From: Bolinopsis microptera
Taxonomy: Eukaryota; Ctenophora; Tentaculata; Lobata; Bolinopsidae
DNA: 64,000 bases
Reading direction: 5' to 3'
Assembly (NCBI RefSeq): GCF_026151205.1
Contig: NC_087076.1
Coordinates: 12,943,675 to 13,007,674, forward strand
The translations under genes and the position numbers were made by a program. Position 1 is the stretch's first letter. Every line of letters starts with the position of its first letter. Shown here piece by piece: positions 1-11,700 of the stretch. The notes under the pieces were generated by a model that worked only from the letters and a program-made list of their open reading frames with translations, did no database searches and was not told where the DNA came from.

Positions 1-3000
1 TCAATTATCAAGTACCAACCCTACTTCACTGTTGGTCAGGTATGGTGCGTGAGTGGACGAATTTGCCAGTTTCAGATTAGACAGCTTGAATCGGAACAAC
101 AGTGAGGGATGGTTCGTGCGTGGACGAATTTACCAGGTTCAGATTAGACAGCTTGAATCGGAATTGTGGTTTTAACTATCTTATATCTTAATCCCCACTA
201 ATATTTAACAAATCAATCCCAGTAAATTTTTCTAACCTTTTCGTCGATCTTCTATTTTGTTTTTTTTAATTTTTTAATTTCCACATATCCATGGGAAACA
301 GAGTCTTGCTTCATTAAAATTTTTGTTACAAGATTCATGATACAATATAATAAAAGAAATGAACGATCTCTGACCTACATTCCAGTCGTATAAACATATA
401 AAATGAATCATCTATATGAGCTTAATACGTCCCGTCGTCTCGTCGGGCACAAATTTGTTGGTACATGGTATAATAATAAAAATCCCAAATTAGATGAAGT
501 GTAACCTATGTTCCTGAGTTACTATACTCAGACACTAAGTTAAACATAGCTTTACAGTGTACAATGTTTGATACTGACAGTATCATACTGACTAACTAAC
601 ACAATTATATAATAGGATAAAACAGAGAATGTAACTTCTTAGCCAAGGTCGGGTAATAATAAGGCCCTGCTACAGACTTTTACATACCATATTCTATAAC
701 TATATCAATAATATCTCCTTAGCTTCTTAATTAACAAACATGTTGCATGTTTAACACCTGTTAAATCGTCACATTAAAAACTTGTTATCGAGTTACATGC
801 CGGGTCCTTAGGTTTGGATCTCGGGGCCTAACAGGAGGTCTCGAGATCTGATTTCGGGTAATTAGCTGACCGTGCGTTATTATATTGTTACTCCAGGCCA
901 GGTGTTCCTACTACACAGTTACTAAAACACTTAACTACCGTTTACTAATAGTAATGAGTTGTTCCTGCTTGTTGAAGCTGTAAAAGTGAAGAACAGTACA
1001 GATTCACAGATGAACCAGCAGCTGATACAATGAATGTGATAGAATTTTGTTACATCACATTTATTTTCAACATTTCTTTAACACTTTAGTTCAGTATTAC
1101 CGCATCTATTTTTAGTGAGGAAAGCAGATTTAAACATTTAACACTAGAACTATATTAATTAAACACTAACTACTATGTAGTAGTGTAGTTCAAGGATTTC
1201 GATTAAGAGTGCTGAGTGTTCGCATTTTGAAGAATGGTTTAATAATGGCTGCCCAGATTACTGCTGGAAACTTAATTTCTCAATTATATTGCAGTCTACC
1301 CGTGAACATTTAAATAAATAGAGCATTTCGTTTAAACATCCAGAGACCAGACGATCACGAGGTGTTTCTAAATTTACAAGAATGTCAAATTGGAAAATTC
1401 CATTTTATTAGATTTCAGGAGACAAATTTAACCATGGTATAAACGGTTCTTGTACAGATTTAATAAAATCGAAGGAAAGAAAAACAACTCTCCTTCAAGG
1501 AGATGTGTTTTTTGAACACATGGAAATCTTCTTGCCATAAATTTGATTTTGTTAGATTCCGGAGACAAATTTAACTTTTTGATAAACGGTTCTTTTTACC
1601 GATCTAACAAATTGAGAAAACACGTCTCCTTGCCATAAACATGAATATTTTATTTAACATCATTATATAAAATCAAAATTTGAGTCAACAAATTTTAAAT
1701 AAATTAAATTTCAAGAAAAGGTGTGTAAGCTTTATCGGTCCTTTAATTTGATTCCTGTTGGTTTTTTTTTGCATCAAACTTGCAAGAGCTTCCGAAATGG
1801 TCCCTAAAAAGTCTCGATTCTAAAAGATGTATGCATTTTAGTAGTTTTACCGAAAAATCACACTTTTCTCAAATAATTGGGATTGAAAATCTTTATTATA
1901 CCATAACATGAACAAACATAAATTTAATAAACTGTAAGCAAAGGTTGTCTTCTCAGAGCCCACAAGTTAAAGGGTTTGTTATGATTGTTGTGCAATTTTA
2001 TTGATGGTCCGACCACAACAAACAAATATTGCCGGGCAAAGTTTGCACACCTTTCCATGTAACACCCAGTGTCCCAGTACATTCTACATTGCAATTATTA
2101 TAGAGTATGGAATAAAGAAAGTTGTACAGTTTCACGGTTCCATAGAATAAGGCGCTGGAAACATTGCCACCAATGATATTTTTATCTACAGTAGTTGCGG
2201 TGGTGTGTGGCCCAAATGTCTTGCTCTGTGAGGATTCAGGTGTTCTATACCTGGGGTCCGGACCCCTGTACAGGGGGAAGGGGGATCTTTTGTACATTTC
2301 AAGTGATAATGTCAGAGAACCAATCCCCTAGAAGCCTTAAATATTTCCAATTCTCAGAACATAATGTGTCTAACAGTTTACACGCTGCAATGGTTTTTGT
2401 GAACGACCACAGCTCACAGCATGTGAGGTGATGCCCATATAAGGGCGTAACGTGGTAACAGCATGCATTAACAGCGGGGTTACACACCACACTTATACCA
2501 GTGTAATAGCACTCAGTTCCATTGTGCTTATACCTCCCTGGTAAAGTGCTGTGTACTGTGAACTATAATATAGAATATATATTACTTTTATCTTCAAGTA
2601 GCAAGCACTGATTGGGCACGGAATACAGCTTGCTATCAATGCGGCTTTAATTTATTATAGATAGATATAATCTTTATATATTATATTAGATATCATTATA
2701 TATAATCTATACATATTATATCATCTTTATTAGATAATCTATATAATTATATCTATAGCTATGTTTAATCTATGTATATATATTATATATAATCTATACG
2801 CATTACGCATGGTCAGGAGTGCATCTCATTGTACACGGTACTCCGCAAGCAATGCTGCTCTATTGCACTAAAGAGGCCTGGGGATTTTCACTTTCACTTT
2901 TACTTTAAATTCCACTATCACAAATAAAATTAACTAATCATTCATAAGAACTCACTTCCTTATTTTAGGTGTACTCAGCACTAGATACAGACTACCATTC

Positions 3001-3150
3001 TAATGAGTACAACGAGACATTTTATGAAGGAGCACACTTCACTGTGTATTTACAATGCTCAGTATTCCATAATAGTTTCTAAGCAGATGTATGTATGTAA
3101 ACATGTGCAGTGTGCATTATGTGCATATTACAACACAATGTACATTATAA
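1..3150. other. AT-rich intergenic region, no gene seen
   Basis: I see no ORF with protein-like composition or splice-linked exons here. The contents are AT-rich sequence, a pure AT microsatellite-like block near 2660-2800, and short imperfect repeats. A segment near 2430-2450 shares a short string (gcccatataaggg) with one near 11970-11995, followed in both by a TAACGTGG or TCACGTGA box. That may mark remnants of a common dispersed repeat. Confidence 0.5.
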
Positions 3151-3160
3151 CAGGTTTGGC

Positions 3161-3579
3161 GTATTAGTGTATTGGCACGTATTGGTGTATTGGTGTATTA
3201 GTGTATTGGTGTATTGGTGTATTAGTGTATTGGTGTATTGGTGTATTGGTGTATTGTTGTATTAGTGTATTAGTGTATTGGTGTATCGGTGTATTAGTGT
3301 ATTGTTGTATTAGTGTATTAGTGTATTAGTGTATTAGTGTATTAGTGTATTGGTGTATTAGTGTATTGGTGTATTAGTGTATTGGTGTATTAGTGTATTA
3401 GTGTATTGGTGTATTAGTGTATTGGTGTATTGGTGTATTGATGTATTGGTGTATTGGTGTATTGTTGTATTGGTGTATTGGTGTATTGGTGTATTGTTGT
3501 ATTGGTGTATTGGTGTATTGGTGTATTAGTGTATTAGTGTATTGGTGTATTAGTGTATTGATGTATAAGTGTATTGGTG
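3161..3579 (+). repeat. 8-bp tandem satellite, GTATTGGT/GTATTAGT
   Basis: About 50 head-to-tail copies of an 8-bp unit (gtattggt with an A/G alternation at position 6) run through this stretch. Because 8 is not a multiple of 3, all frames in one direction cycle through the same 24-bp super-period. This produces an apparent 62-codon ORF rich in Tyr, Trp, Cys, Ile, Gly and Val. I take that ORF as an artefact. Confidence 0.95.
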
Positions 3580-4078
3580 CACCCTGGTGTACAGTATTAC
3601 ATTAGTTTATACCCCTTTATAATAACAGGTCCAGATTAAACTAAATTGTACAAAGATGCATATTGTGAAGGATCTTACCATATCGAGATTTGAAAACGGT
3701 TTGTGATTTGACATTTGTGATTTGACCGTGAGATTGTGAGCTAGTCATTGCACTGTTATGTCCATTTTACTGACAGTGGGAGAAGTATACAGAATACAGA
3801 TCTACATTTTATAGTATATAATTTGCGATTGGGGAGGCGGATTATCGTTGTGAAGTACTGTACTACTCACGAAGTGCTGTACACGATGTTTTCATCCCAC
3901 GAGCCAGAGAGCAAGCTCAACTGACGGCTCCCAAGGATGTCGTATGCACATGTGATCTGGTCAAGAATGTGGTTGGGCTGTGATTTTATCGACCATGAAT
4001 ACCAAGCATATAAGCAGATATTTGAATTGACTAGATTTCCACTGGTAAGCGATTCGGAAAATCATGGGCCGGCATAGT

Positions 4079-4146
4079 GCCGGGGCGGGTATGATCCGCC
4101 AACCTCCGAGTTACATGCCTGGTGCTCTACCAATTGAGCTACCGGC
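4079..4146 (-). tRNA. tRNA-like sequence, probably a pseudogene or SINE head
   Basis: Read on the minus strand, the segment starts GCCGGTAGCTCAATTGGTAG, which matches a tRNA acceptor 5' strand followed by a perfect A-box and D-arm. It continues with an anticodon arm whose loop reads CATGTAA (TGT, which would be Thr) and a T-arm stem GGCGG/CCGCC. The T-loop reads ATCATAC instead of a TTCGA-type loop. The anticodon stem has a mismatch, and the 3' acceptor strand pairs only partly. This looks like a decayed tRNA gene or a tRNA-derived SINE head rather than a working tRNA. Confidence 0.45.
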
Positions 4147-4699
4147 CCTATTCAGCTCAGGAATTTTGATTATGTCTACATTCTATATAATATGTTATAT
4201 AGATTATATCTATATTCTATGTTATGAATATTATATGAACCGTTAATACCAATGAAATACTCAGCTACTACATAGCAATAATACGAGTTCAGCAGCTGTG
4301 TCGTTATTACACGCTGATATAACCTTATTGTACACGTTATGTAACGGTTAAGTAGACCTTATTTGGGAATTTTATATATTCTCACCAGAACAATGTAATA
4401 TACTGGTATAAGTATATAATATATACATTGTTCTCTACCTCAGAACAACATACACAGCTTGTAAGTACTCAACAATACGGTCTAGAGATAACCATAATAT
4501 ATATGTGCGTGGTGGCCCAGCTAATCGATTCTTAAGTCGTATTTAATTGGTTGTCCCGTCTACGACGCAGTGATATTTGTATATCCAACAATAATACCCG
4601 ATCATTATGACAACAGTATCAGCACTGTCGTTGTACCGTTACAAAGTTACAATACTGTTACTGCAGTACACCGCCACTTTACTAGAACAAGAGGAGAGA

Positions 4700-4880
4700 G
4701 GGAGGGAGAGGTTCAGTAGTAAGACGTGTGGTGGTGAGGTACGAGGTATGAAGTGAGGTAACAGTACACCGCTACTTTATTATTTACTCGCACTAGAGGA
4801 GAGACAGGTGGGAGGTGAGGTAGAGGTTCAGTAGAGGTGAGGTATGAGGTGAGGTAGAGGTGAGGTATGAGGTGAGTGTA
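4700..4880 (+). repeat. Degenerate GAGGT-rich minisatellite
   Basis: Imperfect repeats of gaggtagaggt and gaggtatgaggt fill this stretch, including two near-identical blocks around 4675-4750 and 4757-4830 (tacaccgccacttta / tacaccgctacttta followed by gaggagagaga). This is simple-sequence DNA without coding signal. Confidence 0.7.
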
Positions 4881-5050
4881 TAATAATTGTTCAACGTAAG
4901 AGAGTTCAGTAAACCACAGGGAAGGGTACACTATGTTTCTACACATAGTGCACCGCCTACCTCCGCCCATTATTTAGACAATGAAGATGTACACAATTAC
5001 AAAGAGTCTTTCTTCAATGTAGTACACTTATACACCTCCTCTTACTCTGT

Positions 5051-5195
<145 letters not shown>

Positions 5196-5446
5196 AGTAT
5201 TATTATACATGCTGGATCCCACCAGGTTAATTGTACACAAAGTGTAAATCAATTACCTCTGGATGATGCGGATTATTGTGCCACTTCTTACTTTATCAGG
5301 ATCTGTAGCAGTGGGGGTGGTAAGATATTATAGCGGCAACTGAGAGCCAGAACCCGTACTTCTGTAACCTCTGTTGTAGAAGTACTGTTAATTTAATATT
5401 AGGAGCCGGTGCCACTTCATACTTTATGCAATGAGATACTTTATGA

Positions 5447-6200
5447 AGGAGCATTAAGTGTGTCAACCATGCTCTAAACTGTCCAAGAGGAGGCTACATC
5501 ATCATCCGCCACAACTCAGTTAGGGATTTCATAGCCAAACAACTATCAACTGTTTGCAAAGACGTAGAATGTGAGCCCCACCTACAGACTTTAGACGGGG
5601 AGAGTTTCTCAACAAGTACCACACTAACAGGAGACAATGCCCACCCTGACGTCCGTGCCAGGGGATTCTATCGTCCGGGACAGAACTCCTATTTCGACAT
5701 AAAGTTTCTCAATCCCAATTCTGAGTCTTATCTCTCATCATCAACAGAAAAAATATACGAGAGAGCTGAGACTCAGAAGCGGAGGTTATACAACGAGAGA
5801 ATTCTGAATGTAGAACATGGGAGTTTCTGTCCTCTGGTGTACTCTGTCACGGGTGGCAGCGGGCCAGAAGCGAGAACATTCTTTAGATTATTGTGTGAGA
5901 AAATAGCGTATAAAACTCAACAAAATTATTCAGATGTTGTAAATTTTTTAAGATGTAAACTTTCATTTATTATCAGGAAGCTGGTTCTCCTGTGTATAAG
6001 AGGAACCAGATCTTCTGTCAATTCAGTTGACAAAAGTTGTGAAAGCGACTTTGAGTTCGCATGCTTTGTATCAAAGCTTAGCTAATTATGAGTCCTATGG
6101 ACTCAATTAATTGATGATTCAAATCTGGTCGATATACATTGTTGTAAATTATATTGTTATATATTATTCTATTTGTTTTCCAAAAAAAAAAAAAAAAAAA
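5447..6200 (+). mobile_element. 5'-truncated retroelement 3' end with poly(A) tail
   Basis: One frame is open from about 5447 to the stop at 6085 (about 213 codons) and has no start codon of its own at the left edge. The protein has the hallmarks of a C-terminal domain seen downstream of reverse transcriptases in many invertebrate retroelements: a GGYIIIRHNSVRD block, VCKDVECEP, a DVRARGFY...YFDIKF block, then LVYSVTGGSGPEA and a basic LLCIRGTRSS end. Only the tail of the polyprotein is present; no RT motifs are visible upstream, where a stop lies at 5444. The 3' UTR ends in an A run at 6182-6200, as expected for target-primed integration. The single long frame has no internal stop, so the copy may be fairly young. 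The exact superfamily is not certain. Confidence 0.75.
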
Positions 6201-6574
6201 TTAAGTGTGTTACGTGGTATGTCTGCTCTCTCTATAACGGTGTAGAAGTACCAGGTACCTTCACATCTCCTCACCAAGGTTCACTCTTTCCGGCCGACAT
6301 ACTTGACTAGATCTAATGAGATCTAGCAGGAGCTAGGGAACTGGTAGTTGCACTACCGCTATGCAGTTGAGATGCTAATTGCTACTTTTATTAGACGGCC
6401 GTAGAATGGAACACCACTTCTCATTTGCAATACTCAAGAGACCGTTATCTTACTTAATGTGATCTAGTGAAATGTAGTGGGAATTTAGCAGATGGCCGCT
6501 GGATCATAGTACATCTCTTACAAGATAGAGTCAGTCTCTAGTGTACTGAGGGAGTTAACCTCCGTAATGAAATC

Positions 6575-6695
6575 TAGCAAGATCTATGAAAGCTTAAATT
6601 CTATTCTCTAATCTCTAGTAAGATCTATGAAAGCTTAAATTCTATTTTCTAGTAAGATCTATGAAAGCTTAAATTCTATTTTCTAGTAAGATCTA
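6575..6695 (+). repeat. 34-bp tandem repeat, three copies
   Basis: Three copies of a unit containing agatctatgaaagcttaaat and tctattttctagta follow one another. A related string (gcaagcttaaattctatttt) recurs at about 8249-8270, so the unit is part of a dispersed local repeat. Confidence 0.85.
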
Positions 6696-9305
6696 AGAAA
6701 ACTGGTACTTCAACTACCACCTTATATTATTTATTATACAATGTATAATAATAATACCAAATCAAGATAACAGTGGCCAGGCCAGGCCATAAGTCACACA
6801 ACTAGTTAAAACCAGTTTGTTCTCATTCCTTGGAAAGAGCAAGTGACACGCCCGGCGTAATACCGTTATAATTTTAATTTTTAAATCAAGATAATTTAGT
6901 TTGCCAGCAACGTCTCGCAGTATTACAGAGTTGATGAAATTAACACATCTTTTGCTTGTCCCTCCGCTGTTCAACCTGGCACATGCTAAAATATGCAAAA
7001 ATCTGTAAATGTGTGTAAAAGCGTGTATATGAAGCGCTGAGAATTGCACAGAGTTCCGTGAGGAAATAGTTTCTTCTGTCCCTCAGCAATATTGAGCACT
7101 GAAAGTGAAAACAGTCTAGTAGTGAGTGTTTAGTAGTGAGAATTGAGAAATGTTGAAAACAATCCAGTGAGGAATGGAATGTTGAGCACTTCAAAAAACA
7201 CATTGGGACTTGTTTACAGAGACCAGCTCAGTTACTATGGAGCTATGGAAACTAAAGCTGGTTACTATGGAAACTAAAGCTGGTTACTATGGAAACTAAA
7301 GCTGTGTTCAGCTGTTACAGGTGGTTAGTGTTACAACTCACTAGGTAGGTGGGCTAGTAGCAGAGATCGTTAGTATTTAGCCTACACTACAGTCTACACT
7401 ATCTATTAGTGTGAGTTCAATACATAATGACCTCCAGGTAATGAGTATCTAAAGTTTTGTGCCCTACACAGATTTGCTTTGCCACACAGAGGGGTTAACA
7501 CTACTGTAGTAGTAGCGCTGTCCAAGAAGTTGAGATTCCGACGATTTACTCATGGTAGTATAGTGGCGTGACGAATTCTTACAATTCTACCACCATCACA
7601 ACCATCAATACCCCCGTCAATTGACGCAAGTTTTGGGGGGAACCGAGAGAAAGTAGGAGAGGTCACTTTAAACGGTTGAACCCCGAGCTGCAGCTTCGAA
7701 CACGTGGGCATATTTAGTGAGCACGTGGGCGCATTGAGTGAGCACGTGATCACAGGTTTTACAACTTGACCACATGTTTAACGAATTTATCCTAACTATG
7801 TAGTCGAACCTGTCTCTCTAAATTTTTGCTTCCGCTCATATTATTCAGTGAATTTTAAATTTGTACTATTCTGAGACAACATAGGTTCAGTAGGTTCGGT
7901 AGGGAGCTGTTCCCTCAATTTCTTATATTTTAGTATTTTCATTCAAGGCACGCCACAGTTTGAAAACGTTTCAAATCTCAATCTGGCGACTACGTAATCT
8001 GTTGATGGATAGTTGACACACAGTTAAGAAACACAGATCACCATTCTCCAATCTAACCGTTTAAAAAGGAACTCCTTCGGGACCGGGATCTACTTACAAC
8101 CATTTAGAAGGATTGAAAGCATTGTTCGTAGTATCGGATAAAGAAATGATTATAACTAATTGTCTATTTCAAGTTATCTGCTGCTTATTATCTTATCGTA
8201 CAATGAGGTGATGAGTACAATGTGTACAATTTGTTCTTTTTTCCTATGCAAGCTTAAATTCTATTTTCCATGGAAGCTAGTCTTTACAAAGGCTTGCTTG
8301 TTGTTTCTAAATGGTCTTTAAACCAGGACAAGCTGAAATGCTTAACAATCTCGAGAATTTTAGAAAATTTGCGGGGCCTATCGTGAAGAATTCCGAGGAT
8401 TTCTCACAAAAACATTTAAACCTGCTTATCTACTGTATAGTACAGTAATTGTAACATTCCAATATTTCTTTCAATTTTATATCAGCTCCTCAGCTAGAAT
8501 ACTGAAATACTTGACGGTTCATCGCTCTTGATCAATCTGCTGGTAAAATAAAAACAATCAATTACCACTACCAGCGTCCAGCACCCGTGCAAGCGTATAT
8601 GCGAAGCCTCTTTTTCGTGGATTGCCATTAAATTAATTTCAATGGAATCTTGTCATCCAAAAGTCAATTTTCTATGAATGTTGGTGAAACCCATTACCCG
8701 ATACTAATAATTCATTAGCATATTAGGATACTTCGATTTAGTCACGTTTCCAATACCTATTTACTGCAATCTGGCATGACTTCCTTTCCTTCAATCCATC
8801 CTCCCTTGCAATTACAATCTGACAAGCTCGCAGAGCAATGAAGGCAGTTGTATTCCGAGCAGAGCACTTTAGTTGCCCTGATCAAAGTGGGAAACGTAGA
8901 GCAAGGTGGCCAGTCAAAGGGCCCTCAATCACTAACAGCGTCATAGTTCAGACAGCTTTGGCATATTGTGGCACTGGTGCGTGAACCCCAGCACGCAACT
9001 ATAAATACAACAACAACAACACACTATCACATTTTAAACGTCGTATCAATAATTCCAGTTTGTGTTATTTTTTCTTTGATTGAAGGCTAAACCTTAGAAG
9101 ACACCTGGGTCCCTCTAGGTTCCAGCTTTGTGTCATTTGCTGTTGATGTATATTGTATATGGTGAAACTATGGTAACCATAGTGCAGCGCATTACTCCAT
9201 GTGTCGTAGGTTCATCTTCAGAGACATTAATTTGGGCTGTGTTCTTGGTCCCGACCGGTAATTTCAATTAACATTCATACGGTATGATCAGTGGCCAATG
9301 GCCAT
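6696..9305. other. Intergenic region, no gene seen
   Basis: No supported gene. It holds a three-copy 22-bp tandem repeat (ggttactatggaaactaaag) at about 7233-7303 and a small CACGTG repeat array at about 7696-7752, listed separately. Short ORFs here have neither family resemblance nor flanking splice signals. Confidence 0.5.
7696..7752 (+). repeat. CACGTG (E-box) mini-array, three boxes
   Basis: Three CACGTG hexamers occur about 22 bp apart in a repeated context, gcacgtgggc then attXagtga. The last one is extended to a CACGTGATCAC form. The spacing and shared flanks show a short tandem duplication carrying the hexamer. Confidence 0.75.
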
Positions 9306-9690
9306 AGTGTTACAATGTTACAGTGTTAGGGTCTGCCCACACTACGCCATGTGGCGACGGGCCACATGGCGTGGGAATTTTTAATAAATTGGAGGAGACG
9401 CACACGTTATATATTCGATAACGTTTCCAATTCGAGGCGAAAATCACAAAAACTTACGTGCCTGGAACATGTTTTCACGCCAACAGGCGTAGTGTGTTTA
9501 GATAGACGGGCCACATGGCGTGACTACTCGCGCCAAGTGGCACAGTGTGTTTAGGTGAATCGGGCCATGTGGCCCGTCGCCACAAGGCGTAGTGTGGGCA
9601 GACCCTTACAGTGTTACAGTGTTACAGTGTTACATTGTACACAGTGTTACAGTGTTACAATGTACACAGTGTTACAGTGTTACAGTGTTA
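9306..9690 (+). repeat. (ACAGTGTTA)n minisatellite, split by a MITE
   Basis: Nine-base units of the acagtgtta type occur at 9310-9328 and again at 9606-9690, with the 277-bp element at 9329-9605 between them. The array was therefore there before the insertion. Confidence 0.85.
9329..9605. mobile_element. 277-bp MITE with TTA target duplication (PIF/Harbinger-like)
   Basis: The left end GGGTCTGCCCACACTACGCC and the right end, its inverse, bound the element. TTA lies directly outside both ends (9326-9328 and 9606-9608), so this is a 3-bp target-site duplication. GGG-starting termini with a TWA target fit PIF/Harbinger, but no transposase is encoded. Inside, palindromic blocks of CGCCATGTGGCG and GGGCCACATGGCG type repeat near both ends. 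They make the termini strongly self-complementary. Confidence 0.85.
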
Positions 9691-9975
9691 TAAATGGAGA
9701 AACTTAATATTTTTGCCCTGCCCTCCCCGTCATGTTCTTTAAAACCAATAATTTTCCTTCGCTTCAACGTGCCAATTTTCATAATCCTCCTCAACAAGGG
9801 ACAAATTCGTGGCATGTTATAATTCTGCGACAAATTGCGGCAAATTCCACCTTCTGTCAACCTTGGCGATATCTCAGGCATATAACCCGCATCCTGCGGA
9901 GTATTATGAGGGAAAGTTTTGCGGAAAGTCGTGTTAAAATTGATGCCGTGGTGTCAGTAAAATGGTTCGGATATA

Positions 9976-11602
9976 GGGTGGCCCATAAGTGACTACCCAC
10001 ACGCAACCTCTTAATAACTCAAGTAATTCGTCTCCAAATTGCACCAAAATTTCAGAGATTATAGATATGGGTCAAACTTAGATTTCCTGAAAGTTTTGTA
10101 AGCCACGCCCAATTACAGTGGGCGTGGCGTGACACTCCCTCTTTTTCACTATTGTCTTCATAAAATGAGAACGCTTTAAGCTAAGAACTCAAAATTTTTT
10201 GCACACATTTGGCTTGATAATTGAAAACTTTTCCAAAAGTTTCAAGTTCACTGGTTAAAATATGGCTGAGTTATGACCATTTTAAAATCCATCGGATATG
10301 TGATCCGAGCACTCAGTCAGTGATATTTGCACTCAATTAGTGATCTCGTCACCCAATCTGATCAAGAGTAAGGCGTTAGCGTGTATTAATGAGGTTCATT
10401 AGGCTTTGATTGGATACCGATGATGACTTTGCTGTAAAGGAAAACACAAATTTTTAGGATAAATCAATAAATGAAATCAACTAATAAAAATTCCCACACA
10501 AAAAAAATTCAATAATTTCAATTAAGATGTTCAAATTGTCGTCCCCCAGCTGCAATCACCTTGAGGCACCGCTGTACCAGATTTAGTCCTAAAAGTAGGG
10601 ATCCACATTCTGCTTGGACAGGAATGTGTTGGCGAAATCTATCCTCGATTGGAAATCACGGTCCAAAAGTTTGTGTTTCATTGTGATTCGGTAGGCCCGG
10701 TTAGAAAGGTCTTGCTTGAGGATTCGCTGAAGGGTTGTTCTGCTGATGTCTAAGGCAGGAGCTCGTTTCCGGGTGCCAATCTTAGGTGTGTTTATCACGT
10801 CACCAACAACCATCGTGATGTCTTCCTCGCAGTTCGTCTTCTGCCGACTCTTCGCCGATCGTGTGCAGAAAACGTAAACTTGATCTTGTGATGAATGTCA
10901 AAGCAGCTTTTCCGGCAAGGGGGTGGTCGGTTGAATTTCATCTGAAATTGTCGTTTAATCTGAGGGTAGAACTCCCCATTTTCTTTCTTCAGGTAGACGA
11001 ACAATCGTTGTTCTGCAGTAAAGGGAGGATAGTGAACCATTTTCGATGATTCAATGGATGGTTCATTCCTCTTTATTGATTGTAAGGAACCTGTGACTAG
11101 CAGGGCTAACAAGCCCTGAAATGGTGACACCACCATAAATTCGTGTGATAGCGTTTTAGGTGCTGTCAGCTGTTATAAAGGCCGGCCCATAAGCAGGCTG
11201 CAACCAATCAAGCCGTGCATGTGAGCCAAACAGGCCATTAACCAAGTGACGAGATCACTGACTGAGTGCTCGGATCACGTATCCGATGAGTTTTGAAATG
11301 GTCATAACTTAGCAATATTTTAACCAATGAACTTGAAACTTTGGGAAAGGTTTTCAATTATCAAGCCAAATGTGTGCACAAAATTTTGAGTTCTTAGCTT
11401 AAAGCGTTCTCATTTTATGAAGACAATAGTGAAAAAGAGGGAGTGTCACGCCACGCCCACTGTAATTGGGCGTGGCTTACGAAACTTTCAGGAAATCTAA
11501 GTTTGACCCATATCTATAATCTCTGAAATTTTGGTGCAATTTGGAGACGAATTACGTGAGTTATTAAGAGGTTGCGTGTGGGTAGTCACTTATGGGCCAC
11601 CC
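9976..11602 (-). mobile_element. 1.6-kb Tc1/mariner-like DNA transposon with about 340-bp inverted termini
   Basis: The ends read GGGTGGCCCATAAGTGACTA at the left and its exact inverse at the right, each flanked by TA (9974-9975 and 11603-11604). Inverted similarity continues inward for about 340 bp (to about 10330 at the left, from about 11255 at the right). A TA target duplication and a minus-strand transposase-like fragment between 10589 and 11136 support a Tc1/mariner-IS630 relative. The internal region is short for a full transposase, so this copy is probably non-autonomous or decayed. Confidence 0.85.
10589..11136 (-). pseudogene. Broken transposase fragment within the 9976-11602 element
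   Basis: The minus strand first encodes a segment with FTAEQRLFVYLKKENGEFYP and a basic RRRVGRRRTARKTSR stretch, typical of a DNA-binding helix region. It then encodes, in another frame, KRAPALDISRTTLQRILKQD, a second helix-turn-helix-like block of the kind found in the N-terminal part of mariner-like transposases. The two pieces sit in different frames (a break near 10795-10813), and no DDE catalytic core is visible before the inverted terminus starts. I read it as an N-terminal transposase remnant. The family assignment is inference from these helices plus the TA target. Confidence 0.65.
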
Positions 11603-11624
11603 TATTATGTAAACATACAGGGTG

Positions 11625-11700
11625 GCCCAGAAGTAACTGCCCACACGCAACCCTTTAATAACTCACGTAATTCGTGTCAGATCCCTTTGAGTGAAAAATG
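11625..11700 (+). mobile_element. Solo terminus related to the 9976-11602 transposon
   Basis: The string acagggtggcccagaagtaa, then ctgcccacacgcaacc and taactcacgtaattcg, matches the left terminus of the neighbouring element with several substitutions, then stops at about 11675. It sits only about 20 bp outside the right end of that element. It is a truncated related copy. Confidence 0.75.

Noticed and set aside
7550-7753. Minus-strand ORF with repeated CSLN..PTCS segments
   Set aside because: The repeats are the CACGTG mini-array read in one frame; no homology.
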